The notes under the pieces are model-generated. The model was not told where the DNA came from and ran no database searches. It worked only from the letters and a program-made list of their open reading frames with translations. A stretch of DNA of 64,000 nt from Pokkaliibacter sp. MBI-7 (GTDB lineage Bacteria; Pseudomonadota; Gammaproteobacteria; Pseudomonadales; Balneatricaceae). Positions within the stretch are counted from its first letter, which is position 1; each line of letters opens with the position of its first letter. The translations under genes were made by a program, and so were the position numbers. This document shows, one piece after another, positions 1 to 8,565 of the stretch. The stretch lies in the NCBI RefSeq assembly GCF_029846635.1, contig NZ_JARVTG010000001.1, positions 372,001 to 436,000 on the forward strand, read 5' to 3'.

Positions 1-95
1 ACCAACACGCTCAGGTCAAGCTGGCTGGCCATGCGTTCGGCAATGACGGCACCAGATATGCCGGCACCAACCACGATGACATCAAAGGGTTTCAT
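1..95 (-). CDS. glf: UDP-galactopyranose mutase-like FAD oxidoreductase, N-terminus only (cut by window edge)
   Basis: Only the first 31 codons are in the window. They read as a beta-alpha-beta dinucleotide-binding start, with VVGAGISGAVIAERMA around residues 8-23, which is the FAD-binding glycine-rich loop and the GA(V)-A-ER pattern typical of UDP-galactopyranose mutases. That enzyme converts UDP-galactopyranose to UDP-galactofuranose in the cytoplasm for surface glycans. The ATG overlaps the TGA of the upstream glycosyltransferase gene by four bases (ATGA), so it belongs to the same operon. With so little sequence another flavin-dependent oxidoreductase remains possible. Confidence 0.6.
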   Translation of the reverse strand, partial: MKPFDVIVVGAGISGAVIAERMASQLDLSVL

Positions 96-1063
96 TGGGT
101 GCCTGCCTTTAAAAACCGACGAACTGCGTCCGCATCCTGACGATGCTCAAAAGCAAACCGATGGCGTGCATCGAAATACCAGTCCTGACTGATCACAGGC
201 AGTGTGGAGCGAGCCCGTTCCAGCAACTCAACAAAGCGCGCATCGTCGTCACGGAACAGGAAATAAAGTGCTGCCGAGTAGTAATGATGTGCACGCCCTT
301 TTGCCACCAGCAGCGCATCCACACCGTAATTGACAGCGTTATCGCAGGCACGAATCAGATCTGCCAGAGACTGTTCACGACGTGCAGTGGAGCGAGAAGT
401 CTGGGCACCAAAACTGTTGGCATGGACACGGTAGCGGCCCAGCACCTCAGGAATAAAATCCAGAGTGCCCCCCCCCAGACAGAGAATCAGGATATGCCAG
501 GGGTGATCAAGAATGATCTTGCAGCCCTCATCAATAGCATCTGCAAGGTTCGGGTGACGGCGAAACATGATGGAGCTGGCATTGACCGAAGCGCCGTAGC
601 GAATCAGCTGCTCTACCCCAGCAATATTCGCAAGGTATTTCGCGTTGTAGTAATCCTGAGTGAAATGCTTAATAAAGCGCCCGCTTTCATCATCAAACAT
701 CTCGGACTCGTGATAGCAAAGGCTGCAGCTGGGGTGCGCATCAAGATAATCAGCCTGGCGCTGTAGTTTTCCGGGGAGCGCCAGATCATCGCCATCAAGG
801 TAGGCCAGATAGTCGCCGGTAGCTAACGACAGCAACCGTTTCTGGGTTTTCGCCAGCCCCTGATTTTGCTCATTGTGATACACCTTGAGACGCGGCTCAC
901 GTGAAGCCAGCTCGAGCATCAGTGCATAGGAGTTGTCTGGTGAACAGTCATCGACAGCAATGACCTCAAAGTCAAAATCCGTTTCCTGCGCCAGCAAACT
1001 TTCCAGACAGGGAAGCACAAAACGCTCAAGATTGTAGACCGGCACCAGCACACTGACTTTCAT
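92..1063 (-). CDS. Family 2 (GT-A) glycosyltransferase
   Basis: Predicted cytoplasmic glycosyltransferase of 323 residues. The N-terminal MKVSVLVPVYNLERFV strand/loop, the VDDCSPDNS nucleotide-binding segment (about residue 38) and a DGDD metal-binding motif (about residue 90) are the hallmarks of GT2 GT-A enzymes. Acceptor and donor sugars cannot be read from sequence. I chose the ATG at 1063 because CAGGAG lies upstream of it, whereas the GTG twelve bases earlier overlaps that ribosome site. It lies 39 bp after the LuxC-like gene and overlaps the mutase-like gene, so it probably works on the same glycan as the pseudaminic acid operon or on a linked galactofuranose-containing polymer (inference). 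Confidence 0.85.
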   Translation of the reverse strand: MKVSVLVPVYNLERFVLPCLESLLAQETDFDFEVIAVDDCSPDNSYALMLELASREPRLKVYHNEQNQGLAKTQKRLLSLATGDYLAYLDGDDLALPGKLQRQADYLDAHPSCSLCYHESEMFDDESGRFIKHFTQDYYNAKYLANIAGVEQLIRYGASVNASSIMFRRHPNLADAIDEGCKIILDHPWHILILCLGGGTLDFIPEVLGRYRVHANSFGAQTSRSTARREQSLADLIRACDNAVNYGVDALLVAKGRAHHYYSAALYFLFRDDDARFVELLERARSTLPVISQDWYFDARHRFAFEHRQDADAVRRFLKAGTQ

Positions 1064-1102
1064 CTTTCTTATCACTCCTGCTGCAAATCTCTGGCGCTTT
1101 AT

Positions 1103-2287
1103 TCAGCGAAGCTGTCTTACCAGTTGCTGAATCAAATTGCTCCCATCCCAGATAGGATCAAATACCAGTGCCTGCCCCAAAGGCTCAATCCGGTCCAGCC
1201 CGGCAACTGCATGGCTGACCGCCCAGGCCACCAGCTCATCCCGCTGGAAACCATAGAATCCCAGCGTCTGATGATGAGGCCGTAACTCAGGCAACAGCAT
1301 GGATAAACTGTCAATCTGCCACTCGAACAGGACACCCTGTGCTGGATGCCCCTGCTCTTGTGAAAGGTTCAGACCATCCACGGGGACCGTAACAAAGCGA
1401 CCTTGCTGCTGGCTGGCGGCTATTAATGCCCCATCCAGAGCTAACTGTTGCAAACCGATCAGGCGCTCCATGGCACCGGCTTCACTTAGTTGATAGCGGC
1501 GAGCTGCCGCACTTTCTTTAGGCTGCGACCGCACAAAGGCATTCACTCCCTGCCAGAAACATTGCTTCGCTTCGTTGACAGCATCAGATATGCCCAACCA
1601 GATCAGCGTCCGGGGCGAGGTGCAGCCTTGCTGTTCAAACTCCAGCGTGTCACGAACGAAGCGCCCGGCCCAATCTCCGTCTCTATCAGCGAGAATGGCG
1701 GCAGTATTGAGCAGACACAGAGAATGTTTGTGGCCAAAAGCCAGATCCTGACAATGAGGGGCCCTGGGTAAGCTAGCCAGTTTTAGCAGGGTCTGATCAC
1801 TCCCCCAGAATATGCGCATGTCTGCAGCGGTCAGACACTTCATCCATTCGGGGTCCTCATATTCACAACGAAGCAAGACCAGCCGGCTCAGGGCGTCAGC
1901 GTATTGCGGCTGCTGCCTTAACCCCTCCAGCAGCATCAGCAGCTCACCTTCATCTTCTCCCACTCGTGAAGACAGCCTTACCACCACCACATTGCCTAGC
2001 CACAGTGCCAGCAGCGCAACATAAATGAATAAGGTGTCAACATTGCCGGGAGCAATCTGCACGACACGACCTCGTGGTCGGATATTTTTCACAGCGTGCA
2101 ACTGCATCTGCTTAAGATGAGCAGGCCGTAGCCAAAACCCCAGTGCCGCCAATGGCGCGCTCTGGCTATGCAGGCATGACCGCCCCAGCATCTCCAGCAA
2201 GGCAGTCAAGTCAGAATGGAAGGGAGTGGCGGGAGCTAATCGCTGCAACAGCTCATTGCCGGCTTGCCGGGGGAATACAATCTGCAT
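1103..2287 (-). CDS. LuxC-like acyl-CoA/acyl-protein reductase
   Basis: About 394 residues, resembling the LuxC family (NADPH-dependent reduction of an activated acyl group to an aldehyde). The segment GRVVQIAPGNVDTLFIY followed by WLGNVVVVRLSS (residues about 73-106) matches the LuxC aldehyde-dehydrogenase-like cofactor region, and FEQQGCTSPR places the expected catalytic cysteine at about residue 222. It follows the LuxE-like gene with stop and start essentially coupled; a TTG at 2299 would overlap the LuxE stop, but the ATG at 2287 is the first conventional start. No luxA/luxB luciferase genes are present, so bioluminescence is not supported. In this operon it more plausibly makes an aldehyde or alcohol used to decorate a sugar (inference). 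Confidence 0.8.
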   Translation of the reverse strand: MQIVFPRQAGNELLQRLAPATPFHSDLTALLEMLGRSCLHSQSAPLAALGFWLRPAHLKQMQLHAVKNIRPRGRVVQIAPGNVDTLFIYVALLALWLGNVVVVRLSSRVGEDEGELLMLLEGLRQQPQYADALSRLVLLRCEYEDPEWMKCLTAADMRIFWGSDQTLLKLASLPRAPHCQDLAFGHKHSLCLLNTAAILADRDGDWAGRFVRDTLEFEQQGCTSPRTLIWLGISDAVNEAKQCFWQGVNAFVRSQPKESAAARRYQLSEAGAMERLIGLQQLALDGALIAASQQQGRFVTVPVDGLNLSQEQGHPAQGVLFEWQIDSLSMLLPELRPHHQTLGFYGFQRDELVAWAVSHAVAGLDRIEPLGQALVFDPIWDGSNLIQQLVRQLR

Positions 2288-2295
2288 AGGGGCTC

Positions 2296-3426
2296 TCAAC
2301 TACTGCTCAACCGTTGCGTTGCGGTACAGGCAGAGCTGAGGGAATATTGGCCAGCCATCTTCGGTTCAACCGTATCACTGCAACCACGCAGCTCTGCACG
2401 TGGAATGCGTCCATTGACGGAAAAATAGCGCCCTTTACGGCCACACGGGCAATCATCCTCACCCAGCAATGTGCCACGATCCTCAGTCAACAAGGCATGG
2501 CCGGGATAGCTGCGGGGCAATGCCGACAGCACTTCGATTACCCCCGTTTGTCCCACGCCCAGTACGTGACCGTTGACGATGTCACGGATCACCACATCAG
2601 CAAAAACCGGCGTATGCAGATGCCCCTGTTCACATTCGACAAATACCGAACCAACTTGCTCTACCATGCCATAGAAATTGTGCACCCGATGCGCACCCAG
2701 CGTTTGCGCAACCGCATTTTTGAAAGTCGGGTTGTCTACAGCCAGATCTTGCAGCTTTTTCCAGCCGCCGCTGTGTATTAATACCCCCTCGTTAAGAGGC
2801 AGTGTTTTTTGCTGAAACTGCAAAGCCTGAATCAGTTGCCACACCATAAAGGTAAAGCCAAAAAACAGCACTGGCTTCCCGCGCCACTTATCAAAAAATG
2901 CGTCAAGCACATCCCAGTTAGGACTCAGATCTTCATGTAAGGCATAGACCGGCTGGCGTCCGAAAATCAGCATTCCCTGAATGCCTGCTCCCCGAGCCGA
3001 AAACTGCTGACGATCTGTAATGACACCGGGATGATCAATGATCAGCATCGGCAGCCGCTCTCTACCCAGCCAGGACTGCATAATGCGCACAAGCGCGCGT
3101 GATTGCAGCGATGCGGTGAGCTTATCCAGATAGATGCGGGAGACTTGCTGCGAAGTGGTACCCGAAGAGGTCAACACGCGGAAGACGTCTTCATCCGAAA
3201 TACTCTGCAGGCGATTGTGCTTGAACAGTCTTACCGCCAGTGGATACAAGTCCTCTCTGACCTGAACCTCAAGAGCCACCTGCTGGCTGTCCAGCAAACG
3301 CTGGTAAGGCAGGCAATGCTCATGATGCAGCCGGGTCAGCGTATTGAGCTGCCGCATCAGCCATACCTGTTTCTCTGTAGCCGCCCATTCATACACTGGC
3401 ACGTCCAGCTCAAGCTCCATGCTCAT
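2296..3426 (-). CDS. LuxE-like acyl-protein synthetase
   Basis: 376 residues with the LuxE acyl-protein synthetase pattern: an adenylate-forming loop FRVLTSSGTTSQQVSR near residue 82 and NFYGMVEQVGSVFVEC near residue 250. LuxE activates a fatty acid as acyl-AMP and carries it on a C-terminal cysteine before handing it to LuxC. A cysteine is present at residue 367, ten residues from the C-terminus, close to where the known acyl-accepting cysteine of Vibrio LuxE lies (inference from memory of the family). Start and stop overlap both neighbours by four bases (ATGA with the ligase gene upstream), indicating translational coupling with the ligase and the LuxC-like reductase. Confidence 0.82.
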   Translation of the reverse strand: MSMELELDVPVYEWAATEKQVWLMRQLNTLTRLHHEHCLPYQRLLDSQQVALEVQVREDLYPLAVRLFKHNRLQSISDEDVFRVLTSSGTTSQQVSRIYLDKLTASLQSRALVRIMQSWLGRERLPMLIIDHPGVITDRQQFSARGAGIQGMLIFGRQPVYALHEDLSPNWDVLDAFFDKWRGKPVLFFGFTFMVWQLIQALQFQQKTLPLNEGVLIHSGGWKKLQDLAVDNPTFKNAVAQTLGAHRVHNFYGMVEQVGSVFVECEQGHLHTPVFADVVIRDIVNGHVLGVGQTGVIEVLSALPRSYPGHALLTEDRGTLLGEDDCPCGRKGRYFSVNGRIPRAELRGCSDTVEPKMAGQYSLSSACTATQRLSSS

Positions 3427-4856
3427 AGCGGCGCACTCCTTGAAGGAGCATCATCTGAATCGAAGCAGGACTGCAGAAGTACATAGTTGATCTTGCCTGC
3501 CTCAGTCACGGGCAGCTCTTCAAGGACTTTTACCTGCACCACACTCTGATGGACTCCCAGATACTGGCTGGCTGACAGCTGCAGCACATCAGCAGCGATG
3601 CCCTTCCCTGCCACAGCAATACACAGCTGCTGATCCTGACCGCAGCAGGCAACATATTCGACACCCAGTGTATTGGTAGCCGCCCACTGCTGTCGCAGTC
3701 GTTGCTCTACCTCATCCAGACTGGTTCGCACACCAAACAGTTTGATAAAGCGCTTTTTGCGCCCAACGATGTAGTACAGGCCACGACTGTTACGACAGGC
3801 GATATCACCTGTCGATAGTGCCGGCGTCTCGTTACCACGCATCAGGTCATCACGGCCACTGGCATAGCCCATCATCACATTGGGCCCCTGATAAATAAGC
3901 TCCCCGGGCTGATCGACTGCGGTAATTTCAGCGCCGTCTTCATCCTGAAGCTGCAGTTGCCCGTCAGGAATAGCGATGCCAATACACTGAGGAAACTCCA
4001 GCACCCTTTCTGCTGGCAGATAACTTATGCGGGCGGTCGCTTCCGTTTGACCGTACATAGGAATGAAGCACTTACCATTGTTGCGACTCCATTCAGCCCA
4101 GGCTTTTACCTTGTCAGAGGCCAGTCGCCCACCGGCCTGAGTCAGGGTGATTAGGGCAGGTAAATCCATACGTTGAAAGCGCAGTCGTTCCAGCATCTCG
4201 TAGTGATAGGGGACACCGGACAGGCTGGTGGCCTGCTGCTCACGACAGAACTGCCAGAATCGACGCTCCATCATGGAATCAGCTGTCAGCAGCACAGTGG
4301 CTCCCACCAGAAGATGAGAGTTGATAACCGATAATCCATAGGAATAGGACATAGGCAAATGAGCCAGCGGTCGCTCATGGGGGGTCAACTGGAGATAGCT
4401 GGCGATACTGTGGGCATTCGCATGAATGTTGGTATAACTCAGACGCACCTGCTTGGGCGAGCCGGTACTGCCAGAAGTTGACAGCAGCACGGCAAGCTCA
4501 GGGTGAAGGAGTGAACGCCCGGCTTCATCATACTGCAGTGAGGTGAGACTTCCCGCATGCCATAACCAGTCTGGCTGATAACAGGTGATCAGGTCGTCAA
4601 GGCGATCGGCACCAATGGTGGCAGGCTGCAACATCACGGCTCTTCCGGTTCGCAGTGAAGCAAGATAGGCGATCAGACTGGCTGGAGAGTTATCTGCAAC
4701 CAGCAGAACCAGTTCCTTACGACTCATCGGCGGGAAAAAGGTGTCAGTCTCACTGGCTATCTGCTGATAGGTCAGTATTTCTCCTTCAGCGCTGATCACA
4801 GCAACATTCGAGTGAAATTGTGACCAGTTGGCATCAAGCGTCTGGGAGACGGTCAT
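3423..4856 (-). CDS. AMP-forming acyl-CoA/acyl-ACP ligase
   Basis: 477-residue ANL-superfamily adenylating enzyme. The phosphate loop STSGSTGSPK is at about residues 126-135, the aromatic/adenine motif MYGQTEATARISYLP about residue 262, the STGDIA aspartate motif in the second half, and the C-terminal PVTEAGKINYVLL contains the catalytic lysine. It should activate a carboxylate as an acyl-adenylate and load it on CoA or, given the adjacent carrier protein, on ACP; the acyl chain is unknown. ATGA overlaps exist with the SDR gene before it and the LuxE-like gene after it. Having two acyl-activating enzymes (this and LuxE) in one operon suggests one loads ACP and the other feeds the reductase (inference). 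Confidence 0.85.
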   Translation of the reverse strand: MTVSQTLDANWSQFHSNVAVISAEGEILTYQQIASETDTFFPPMSRKELVLLVADNSPASLIAYLASLRTGRAVMLQPATIGADRLDDLITCYQPDWLWHAGSLTSLQYDEAGRSLLHPELAVLLSTSGSTGSPKQVRLSYTNIHANAHSIASYLQLTPHERPLAHLPMSYSYGLSVINSHLLVGATVLLTADSMMERRFWQFCREQQATSLSGVPYHYEMLERLRFQRMDLPALITLTQAGGRLASDKVKAWAEWSRNNGKCFIPMYGQTEATARISYLPAERVLEFPQCIGIAIPDGQLQLQDEDGAEITAVDQPGELIYQGPNVMMGYASGRDDLMRGNETPALSTGDIACRNSRGLYYIVGRKKRFIKLFGVRTSLDEVEQRLRQQWAATNTLGVEYVACCGQDQQLCIAVAGKGIAADVLQLSASQYLGVHQSVVQVKVLEELPVTEAGKINYVLLQSCFDSDDAPSRSAPL

Positions 4857-5620
4857 ATCAGCATGCCCCCATCAACGCCGATGACCTGACCAGTCACATA
4901 ACTGGACAAGTCACTGGCAAGAAACAGTGCCACCTTCGCTACTTCGTCTGCACTGCCAATTCGCCCCATGGCAATACTGTCGAGACGTTGCTGAAAGCGC
5001 TCTTCACCGATTGAATGCGCCATCGCCGTATCAATAAAACCCGGCGCAATCGCATTGACGCGAATATTGCTACTCGCTAGCTCCTTCGCCAGGGATTGAG
5101 TGATGCCAATCACGGCCGCCTTACTACCGCCGTATACCGCCTGGCCGCTATTGCCTACCCGGCCGATAATGGAACTGAGATTGATAATGCTGCCGTGCCC
5201 CGCACGCTGCATCATGCGTACGGCATACTGACTACAGTAAAGGGTGCTGAATGTGTTGGCCGCGAAGGTTTGCTGTATCTGATACTGGGTGACCATGCCG
5301 AGCAACGCATCATCCAGCACACCGGCATTGTTCACCAGTACATCCAGTGTCTTTGAGTGGCTGAAGAGCTGGCGAAAACCGGCCTTGACCTGTTGATCAT
5401 CAGCGACGTCGAAAATCAGGGGTGAGCAACTGACGCCATAACGCTGGTTGAGGTGCTCTGCCAGAGCACTGACAGATGGCTCATCCCTCCCGTTCAGCCA
5501 GAGCGTAGCACCGGCACTGGCGAATCGTTCAGCAATGGCCGCACCAATGCCTCTGGCTGCACCGGTAATCAGTACCTTCTGACCCGAGAGCATGCCTGAT
5601 ACGGAGGAAGCAGTGTTCAT
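4853..5620 (-). CDS. SDR-family 3-oxoacyl-ACP reductase-like protein
   Basis: Classical short-chain dehydrogenase of 255 residues. The NADP-binding TGAARGIGAAIAERF motif sits at about residues 19-33, NNAGV in the middle, a catalytic Ser in NLSSIIG, and YGGSKAA supplies the Tyr-x-x-x-Lys pair; the end VTGQVIGVDGGM is typical of FabG-type enzymes. The likely reaction is reduction of a 3-keto group on an acyl carrier substrate. I chose the ATG at 5620, which has GAGG six bases upstream, over the GTG at 5632. It stands between the ACP gene and the ligase with an ATGA overlap to the latter, so the acyl group it reduces is probably carried by that ACP. Confidence 0.85.
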   Translation of the reverse strand: MNTASSVSGMLSGQKVLITGAARGIGAAIAERFASAGATLWLNGRDEPSVSALAEHLNQRYGVSCSPLIFDVADDQQVKAGFRQLFSHSKTLDVLVNNAGVLDDALLGMVTQYQIQQTFAANTFSTLYCSQYAVRMMQRAGHGSIINLSSIIGRVGNSGQAVYGGSKAAVIGITQSLAKELASSNIRVNAIAPGFIDTAMAHSIGEERFQQRLDSIAMGRIGSADEVAKVALFLASDLSSYVTGQVIGVDGGMLI

Positions 5621-5680
5621 GGTATACCTCACAATTCAGGCCAGCGCGTCAGCTACGCCCCACTTGAACTCAGTACGTCT

Positions 5681-5908
5681 TCAGCACTGCACATCATACT
5701 TGGCGAGAATCTGTCGGGCCTTCGCAACAGAACTCATGTCAATGATGTCATCGGTATCCAGCATCACACCGAACTCATCTTCCATACGGGCAATCAACAA
5801 CATATGCGCCGTTGAATCCCATTGCGGGATGGACTGATAGGTCAGATCGTCATGGACCAGATCAACAGCCACACCCAAGCTTTCTGCAAACAACTGTTCC
5901 AGTGTCAT
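5681..5908 (-). CDS. Acyl carrier protein
   Basis: 75-residue acidic helical protein. The WDSTAHM segment puts the phosphopantetheine-accepting serine at residue 32 in the usual D-S context, followed by the EDEFGVMLDTDDI helix characteristic of ACPs. It is a dedicated carrier separate from the fatty-acid ACP (no fab genes nearby). It lies 27 bp after pseH and 60 bp before the SDR gene in the same operon, so it probably presents the acyl group made by the SDR and ligase. Confidence 0.88.
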   Translation of the reverse strand: MTLEQLFAESLGVAVDLVHDDLTYQSIPQWDSTAHMLLIARMEDEFGVMLDTDDIIDMSSVAKARQILAKYDVQC

Positions 5909-5935
5909 CTCTCACCGCCAAAAAAATCATTAAAA

Positions 5936-6472
5936 TCAATAACGTATAAAACGAGCAATCTTAGCACGCGCAGCCAGGTATGGCTCCTGCTCAAGCACGT
6001 AGAGACTCAGCCCTGCCTCGTTACCGTCATAACGGATATACCCCGATGCTTCATGAAAACGCACTGAAGCGGTGTTTTCGTCGAATATCTTGCCATACAG
6101 GCGCTGCATACCCAGCTGTTCAAACGCCAGGTCATTGAGGGCAAAGGCCACGCAAAACGGCAGGATGTTGTTTCGGTAGTGATCAGGATAGATGTACATC
6201 CCCGGCTCACAGCTGCGCCGCTGCATGTCGATAGCCGTCAACGACGCGACACCAATGGGCTCTCCGCGAAAGCGAGCCAACATGTAGCACTGGTTGCCCG
6301 ATTGACGCATACGTATAAACCAGGCTTGCTGCATCGCTTCCGTAATGTAAGTCTGATCCAACATCAGACTGGCAATCTTGGGATCATTCCGCCACTGACG
6401 CACCATTTCGATCTCATCACTCTGCAACGAGGTCAGGTCGATGCCGTAGCGATTAAAGTGAATATCTTCCAT
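5936..6472 (-). CDS. pseH: PseH-like UDP-4-amino-sugar N-acetyltransferase
   Basis: 178-residue GNAT protein. It matches PseH in size and in its start (residues 18-31 ending in VRQWRNDPKI), an acceptor-site region, and the acetyl-CoA loop region around YPDHYRNNILPF, and by its place in a complete pse set. PseH acetylates the 4-amino group of UDP-4-amino-4,6-dideoxy-N-acetyl-altrosamine, the third step to pseudaminic acid. Given the adjacent ACP/ligase genes the acyl donor might not be plain acetyl-CoA in this organism (inference). It follows pseG with 26 bp between them. Confidence 0.85.
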   Translation of the reverse strand: MEDIHFNRYGIDLTSLQSDEIEMVRQWRNDPKIASLMLDQTYITEAMQQAWFIRMRQSGNQCYMLARFRGEPIGVASLTAIDMQRRSCEPGMYIYPDHYRNNILPFCVAFALNDLAFEQLGMQRLYGKIFDENTASVRFHEASGYIRYDGNEAGLSLYVLEQEPYLAARAKIARFIRY

Positions 6473-6498
6473 ACATACGACCTAGTCTGATCAAACTG

Positions 6499-7509
6499 CT
6501 ACTGCACTTCAGAGCGTAAATACTGCACCACTCGGCCCGCACCCATACCATCAATAAGTTGCCGAGCCTTCTCTGAGCGCTGATCCAGCTCAACGCCTTC
6601 CCACCAATGCTTTACCATCCCCACCGCATCATCCAAACCACCCGCGCTCCGGCCATCAAACCAGATACACCAACCATGCTGTTGATGTGCCTGAGCTGAC
6701 CTCAATTGATTGTCAGCAACCACCATAAAGATTGAGGGCACCCCCAAACAGGCCAGTTCATGCAGCGTCGAACCTGCTGCGGTGAGTGCCAGTCGGCATT
6801 GATTGAGCACGGGATACAGAGAAGGCACATCATGCCGGTGTTCAAAACCATGGCGCTGACAGAGCTGGGCCACCTGCTCATGCTGCCGCATCGCAGGCCC
6901 CGTGACGACCATGACAGGGAAATTGATACCACTGGCAGCCAACAGCTGCAGAGCAGGCAAGGTCAGACCGGCAGCATCCGATGCCCCAAAGTTGACGAAA
7001 AGATGAGTCCTCTGTTGAAAGGGGACGTGATGAGATTGGGTATAGGACCGGCTCAGTAATACAAAATCCGCGCCTGCCAGAACGTCCAGGCTGGCAGGTT
7101 GATAAACCAGCTCGGAGGCATACAGCGTGGTATTGAGTACAGCATCAGCCTGCATCTGGCCAGAATCATTGAGATCGTCAACCACCATCAACCGGTAGTT
7201 GAGGGAGCGTAACTGCGCACGATAGTCAGCAGAAAAATGGTAACCATCCACAATGAGCCAGTCAGCACCCCATTGCTCTGCCAGATCTCGAGTCTGTTGC
7301 GCATCTTCAGCGCCAGCCCTCTCAACCACCAGCTGCGAAGACGGAATATCAAGGTGTTGAAGACGTTGAAGAAGTGCAGGTGCAGTGGAAACATAGCACC
7401 ACTGTACCTCGCCCCCCTGCAGCAGAACTTCCTCTGCCAGTACCAGACAGCGTAGCCAGTGACCGCCTCCTATGACATCGGAAGCATCGACCCGGAACAG
7501 CACACGCAC
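6499..7509 (-). CDS. pseG: PseG, UDP-2,4-diacetamido-2,4,6-trideoxy-altrose hydrolase
   Basis: 336 residues with a GT-B-like fold signature. The N-terminus MRVLFRVDASDVIGGGHWLRC is diagnostic of PseG (the family pattern is RxDxS..iGxGHxxRC), and the C-terminal half carries the nucleotide-sugar site around ALTAAGSTLHELACLGVPS. The enzyme removes UDP to give the free 2,4-diacetamido altrose used by PseI. The gene lies six bases after pseI and is followed by pseH, in one operon. Confidence 0.9.
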   Translation of the reverse strand: MRVLFRVDASDVIGGGHWLRCLVLAEEVLLQGGEVQWCYVSTAPALLQRLQHLDIPSSQLVVERAGAEDAQQTRDLAEQWGADWLIVDGYHFSADYRAQLRSLNYRLMVVDDLNDSGQMQADAVLNTTLYASELVYQPASLDVLAGADFVLLSRSYTQSHHVPFQQRTHLFVNFGASDAAGLTLPALQLLAASGINFPVMVVTGPAMRQHEQVAQLCQRHGFEHRHDVPSLYPVLNQCRLALTAAGSTLHELACLGVPSIFMVVADNQLRSAQAHQQHGWCIWFDGRSAGGLDDAVGMVKHWWEGVELDQRSEKARQLIDGMGAGRVVQYLRSEVQ

Positions 7510-7515
7510 AACTCG

Positions 7516-8565
7516 CTACTCCAGAACTGACCAGCTCAAAGGCGTGCCTTTGAGCAGATCTACACGAGCCCGCTTGCCAATGACAGAGTGCAGATATCGA
7601 GGAGCTAACCCTAACCCCGGCCGAATCACCCTGACGTGATCTTCAGTAATAACCTGTCCTGCTTTGACATCACTGCCGATGTAAAGTGATCTTCGAAATT
7701 TCTTGGAGGGTTGCTCACTGGCACTCCCGCCATAACACACATATCCCAGAGCCGCAGCGGCAATGCGTGTTTGCTCAACCAGCTGGGACAGTTCCTCTGG
7801 CTGCAGCGAGAACGCGGAATCAACACCTCCCTCGCTACGATCCAGCACAAAGTGCTTCTCTATAACAGAAGCGCCGAGGGTGACGGCAACAATGGGAACG
7901 GCAAGACCTAAAGTGTGATCAGACAGACCTACCTCACAGCCGAACATTGATTTCATATGAGGAATAGTAAGCAGGTTAGCCTCATCAGCAGGTGCAGGGT
8001 ATGCACTGGTGCATTTAAGCAGTATCAGCTCTTTGCATCCCGCGTCACGCGCACAGGCAACGGCCTCTTCTAACTCACCTGCGGATGCCATCCCTGTAGA
8101 CATGATGATGGGCTTTCCCGTAGCAGCCACCTTCCGAATGAGAGGAAGGTCGTTATTTTCAAAGGAGGCTATCTTGTAGCAGGGCACCTGCAGGGATTCG
8201 AGAAAATCTACGGCTGAAGCGTCAAAAGGTGTACTGAATGCCACGAGCCCGCGCGCTCTGGCACGCTCAAAAATGGCTTCATGCCAGTGCCAGGGTGTAT
8301 GTGCTTTTTGATAAAGCTGATACAGGCTACTTCCCTTCCACAGGTTTTCAGCGTCCTCAATCAGGAACTCGCCTACCTGTACATCCAGGGTCATGGTTTC
8401 AGCCGTGTAGGTCTGAAGCTTGATGGCATGAGCACCAGCACTGGCAGCAGCATCAACCATCGCCAGCGCCTTCTCCAGCGACTGATCATGATTGCCGGAA
8501 AGCTCAGCAATAATGAACGGAGGCTGTCCGGCCCCGATGTGATAGTTACCAATCCGAATATTCAT
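7516..8565 (-). CDS. pseI: PseI, pseudaminic acid synthase
   Basis: 349-residue NeuB-family synthase that condenses the altrose derivative with phosphoenolpyruvate to give pseudaminic acid. The start MNIRIGNYHIGAGQPPFIIAE, the KLQTYTAETMTL segment, the IMSTGMAS loop, and a C-terminal SAF/antifreeze-like domain (RRSLYIGSDVKAGQVITEDHV) are in family order. The longer open frame begins 18 codons earlier, but the ATG at 8565 overlaps the pseF stop in an ATGA and gives the standard length, so I use it. Confidence 0.93.
   Translation of the reverse strand: MNIRIGNYHIGAGQPPFIIAELSGNHDQSLEKALAMVDAAASAGAHAIKLQTYTAETMTLDVQVGEFLIEDAENLWKGSSLYQLYQKAHTPWHWHEAIFERARARGLVAFSTPFDASAVDFLESLQVPCYKIASFENNDLPLIRKVAATGKPIIMSTGMASAGELEEAVACARDAGCKELILLKCTSAYPAPADEANLLTIPHMKSMFGCEVGLSDHTLGLAVPIVAVTLGASVIEKHFVLDRSEGGVDSAFSLQPEELSQLVEQTRIAAAALGYVCYGGSASEQPSKKFRRSLYIGSDVKAGQVITEDHVRVIRPGLGLAPRYLHSVIGKRARVDLLKGTPLSWSVLE

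Noticed and set aside
143..766. 207-residue plus-strand open frame over the glycosyltransferase gene
   Set aside because: The minus-strand GT2 motifs are unambiguous; the plus frame has no ribosome site or domain.
1103..3426. Bioluminescence (lux) operon
   Set aside because: LuxC- and LuxE-like genes are present but luxA, luxB, luxD and luxG are not, and the context is pseudaminic acid synthesis.
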